64,000 nucleotides of DNA. Source: Symploca sp. SIO1C2 (GTDB taxonomy: Bacteria; Cyanobacteriota; Cyanobacteriia; Cyanobacteriales; Coleofasciculaceae). Every line of letters begins with the position of its first letter. The first letter of the stretch is position 1. A model generated the notes under the pieces. The model was not told the origin of the DNA and ran no database searches. It was given only the letters and a program-made list of their open reading frames with translations. Both the position numbers and the translations under genes were made by a program. Below are positions 61,603 to 64,000 of this stretch, one piece after another. The DNA lies in NCBI GenBank assembly GCA_010672925.1, contig JAAHFP010000016.1, positions 62,001-126,000 on the forward strand. The letters run 5' to 3'.

Positions 61603-63945
61603 TTATAAGGGAATTTCTACCACAAATTCAGTACCCTTACCTCGTTCTGACAAACACTGTATATTGCCCCCATGTTTTTCAACAACAATTTGGTAGCTGA
61701 TAGCCAACCCTAAACCAGTACCTTTTCCTACCGGTTTAGTAGTGAAGAAGTGATCAAAAATTCGTTGCCGGAGTGCTTCGGGAATACCAGGGCCATTATC
61801 AGCAATTCTGATGACAACGCTCTGAACATTTTGATCTACATGGCGACTGAGAGCTTCTGTTGAAGAGTAGTTAACTACCTCGGTGGAGATGGTAATAGTG
61901 CTACGAGCACACTTTAGTTCATCTACACTTAGCTCTCGGTCATATTCTTCGAGAGCATCGATCGCATTATTCAGGATATTCATAAAAACTTGATTAAGCT
62001 GTCCTGCGTAACATTCCACCGGAGGCAAATTACCGTAGTTTTTGACTAGCTTAATGTTTGCTGCAGCAGGTTTGAGGCGATGCTGTAAAATCATGAGAGT
62101 ATTCTCAATACCCTCGTGAATATCTACCGCTTTACGCTCTGCCTGATCCAACCGTGAGAAATTTTTTAAACTGTGGACAATCTGGCGAATACGATCTGCC
62201 CCCATATCCATTGACTTCAATAGTTTGGGAAAATCTTTTACTAAAAAGTGAAAGTCAATATCTTTAGCGAACTTGCTAATTTCCTCTACAGGTTGGGGAT
62301 AGTGCTGATTATACAGTTGTACCAATTGCAACAAATCATGAGCATAGTGCTCTGCATGAGAAATATTGCCGTGAATAAAGGTGACTGGATTATTAATTTC
62401 ATGAGCAACACCAGCAACTAGTTGCCCTAAGCTTGACATCTTTTCAGTTTGAATTAGCTGGAGTTGAGTTTGTTGAAGTTGATAGAGGGCTGCTTCTAGT
62501 TTGGTTCTTTGCTGAATGAGGGTGGCTTCCGACTCTCGCAAAGCGGCTTCGGCGGCAGACCTCTCCCGCAATTCCGCTGCTAGCTGTTCAAATAATGCTG
62601 CTTGCTGAATTGCTACACTTAACTGTACGCTTAACTGTCGGAGCAATTCTACTGACGATGCTCTCCATTTCCTTGGTTGACGGCAGTGATGAGCAATCAA
62701 CAGTCCCCAGAGTTGGTCTTTTTGTAGAATGGGCACCATCAGGTTGGCTCTTACCTGAAACTGCTCTAGCATTTCGACATAACATTGGTGCAAACCAGCA
62801 TTATAGATATCTTCAACAACCCGAATTCCTCCTTGGCGGAAGTAAGGAGCTTTAGTTTTATGAAAACAGTTATCCTGAATCTGCTCTTCCAAAATCGACT
62901 TCCACTCTTGACTCACGGATTCGACAACCATCGTTCCTGTAAGATCTGGGTTAAAACGGTAGATAATGGCTCGATCACAAGCGAGAAATTGCCGCACTTC
63001 TTCTACCGCTGTGTTGAGCACTTCTTCCAGGTTCAAAGTCTGGCGAATACGCTGATTCATTTCCCCCAGCAATTGCTCCCTTTCGGCTTGTTTCCTTAGT
63101 CTGGCTTCAGTCTGCTTGCGCTGGGTGATATCCCGGAAAGACCAAATTCTACCGTAGCAGTCCCCATTGGGTGATAAGACTGGAGTTGAGTAACAATCAA
63201 AAACTCTGCCGTCATTGAGGTCGATTTCATTGCGGCTAGCAGTGGTAGGGTTTTCTTTCAGATGCTTTACCTGACACCAAACCTCTTCCGGTTCAGTGAG
63301 CAAGAGGAGAACACATTCGATAATTTTTTTCTTATTACCAAAGCGCATCAACTCTTCTGGTATCTGCCACATTTCACAGAATTGGCGATTGTAGCTAGTG
63401 ATTATTCCTTGTTCATCAACTACCAGTACACCATCTAGGTCACCTTCTTGTCGTGCCTTCAGGAGAGCCCTACTACGTTCAAGAGCCTGTTGAGCTTGTT
63501 TAGGTTTAGTGATATCTGTCTGAACACTGATAAAATGAGTTAAATGCCCATTGGCGTCTCTAATCGGGGAAATTTTCAACTCATTCCAGAAAGAATTGCC
63601 ATCTTTTCGATAATTTTTTAATACAACTTGGCATTCTTTGCCTTCTTTGAGAGCATGGCGGATTTGCTTGAGTGTCTTTGGATCCGTATCTGCTCCTTGT
63701 AAAAACCGACAATTCTTTCCAATAATTTCCTCTTGAGAATAGCCGGTAATTTTCTCAAAAGCAGGATTGCAATAGATTACCGGAATATCAGGTTGGCGAG
63801 CATCACTGATAACAATGCCACAACTGGTAGCTTCCAGAGCACGTTTATATAACCAGAATGCACCCATATCCACTTGTCCCGCTATTTTGTCTTGAGCTGT
63901 TTCTAAGGAACTATAACTAGCTTGCTGGCTTGCCTTTAAATTCAT
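61603..63945 (-). CDS. LOV-PAS-GAF sensor histidine kinase
   Basis: About 780 residues (ATG 63945; TTG 63954 in frame). LOV domain about 35-150 with the photoactive Cys in GKNCRFLQG (C79) and the FMN-binding Asn/Gln pattern ([24 protein letters not shown]). PAS about 165-290. Then a GAF of the bilin-binding (CBCR/phytochrome) type about 305-470, which has Cys388 followed by Tyr, where chromophore-binding domains have Cys-His. HisKA follows with H515 in GVAHEINNP, and HATPase with [10 protein letters not shown] and GTGLGLAI. Blue-light sensing is strongly suggested; GAF chromophore uncertain. Confidence 0.9.
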   Translation of the reverse strand: MNLKASQQASYSSLETAQDKIAGQVDMGAFWLYKRALEATSCGIVISDARQPDIPVIYCNPAFEKITGYSQEEIIGKNCRFLQGADTDPKTLKQIRHALKEGKECQVVLKNYRKDGNSFWNELKISPIRDANGHLTHFISVQTDITKPKQAQQALERSRALLKARQEGDLDGVLVVDEQGIITSYNRQFCEMWQIPEELMRFGNKKKIIECVLLLLTEPEEVWCQVKHLKENPTTASRNEIDLNDGRVFDCYSTPVLSPNGDCYGRIWSFRDITQRKQTEARLRKQAEREQLLGEMNQRIRQTLNLEEVLNTAVEEVRQFLACDRAIIYRFNPDLTGTMVVESVSQEWKSILEEQIQDNCFHKTKAPYFRQGGIRVVEDIYNAGLHQCYVEMLEQFQVRANLMVPILQKDQLWGLLIAHHCRQPRKWRASSVELLRQLSVQLSVAIQQAALFEQLAAELRERSAAEAALRESEATLIQQRTKLEAALYQLQQTQLQLIQTEKMSSLGQLVAGVAHEINNPVTFIHGNISHAEHYAHDLLQLVQLYNQHYPQPVEEISKFAKDIDFHFLVKDFPKLLKSMDMGADRIRQIVHSLKNFSRLDQAERKAVDIHEGIENTLMILQHRLKPAAANIKLVKNYGNLPPVECYAGQLNQVFMNILNNAIDALEEYDRELSVDELKCARSTITISTEVVNYSSTEALSRHVDQNVQSVVIRIADNGPGIPEALRQRIFDHFFTTKPVGKGTGLGLAISYQIVVEKHGGNIQCLSERGKGTEFVVEIPL

Positions 63946-63960
63946 AGCATTCAATAAACT

Positions 63961-63998
63961 AAGGGATATTGACCTAGCTAAGGGATATTGACCTAGCT
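63961..63998. repeat. 19-bp direct tandem at the window edge
   Basis: AAGGGATATTGACCTAGCT twice (63961-63979, 63980-63998), running toward the window end. It lies upstream of the LOV kinase gene, so it may be part of its promoter region. Confidence 0.9.
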
Positions 63999-64000
63999 AG

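Noticed and set aside
61427-61696. Plus-strand frame next to the LOV kinase
   Set aside because: Overlaps the kinase's 3' end in antisense and has no protein-like composition.
1-64000. tRNA or rRNA genes
   Set aside because: I looked for T-arm-like and conserved rRNA words and saw none that fold convincingly; a tRNAscan or Infernal run would decide.

Overview
The window looks like chromosome of a filamentous, repeat-rich cyanobacterium. The octamer GCGATCGC (HIP1) is scattered through it, and several genes are typical of cyanobacteria: XisH/XisI, a DUF3172-type protein, an NblB-like HEAT protein, a DUF29 protein, two Uma2 nucleases, AAA-like/VMAP ATPases and a LOV/GAF kinase. Short tandem repeats (9-bp TCTAAAATC, GAATTTAGA and TTCCCTATT units) and several families of tiny mobile repeats fill the gaps. 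A marine Moorena/Okeania-type lineage is a guess only. Genus cannot be fixed from the sequence.

Layout. 0-2.3 kb: a TcmP protein cut by the window edge with its radical-SAM (three-Cys) partner. 2.7-8.2 kb: an usher-like envelope protein, purN, a VapC-type toxin-antitoxin pair, an orphan HigA and a pilin-like G/H protein. 8.4-10.9 kb: a translationally coupled MerR-like/VWA-macro pair. 11-18.2 kb: an accessory stretch with an orphan HTH antitoxin, a NACHT ATPase carrying a long Leu/Asn tetrad repeat, XisH/XisI, an Rpn-type nuclease and a leucine-rich-repeat protein. 18.5-36 kb: mostly housekeeping genes (YchF, an Orn/Lys/Arg decarboxylase, YggT, UreF, CBS and HEAT proteins, ArgF, LexA) mixed with HicAB, a broken DUF433/DUF5615 module, Uma2, a frameshifted DUF29 gene and a large HAMP/kinase-like/REC/adenylate cyclase protein.

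36-55 kb is the most unusual part. It holds a MITE-like element with perfect ends, a frameshifted secreted protein and an ECF-like sigma factor ORF whose tail contains a transposase remnant plus a second copy of part of its own region 2. These are followed by a GATase-like protein, a VioB-like ferritin-fold protein, a 2035-residue pseudokinase/ATPase/GAF/PAS/AAA protein, and two tandem, oversized carotenoid oxygenases, one with an 80-residue glycine tetrad repeat. A VMAP-type AAA-like ATPase closes the group. Duplicated upstream segments (about 75 bp ahead of two genes, about 50 bp ahead of both oxygenases) suggest shared regulation.

55-64 kb: Uma2, an alpha/beta hydrolase, a membrane protein, an IS605-type tnpB whose catalytic Glu codon is split by a 21-bp repeat, a TPR protein, two tandem small paralogues and a LOV-PAS-GAF histidine kinase. 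A recurring theme is very small repeats landing inside or beside genes (ureF, the sigma factor ORF, tnpB, the orphan antitoxin), with several genes worn down to fragments or frameshifts. I recognised no rRNA, tRNA or CRISPR array by eye.
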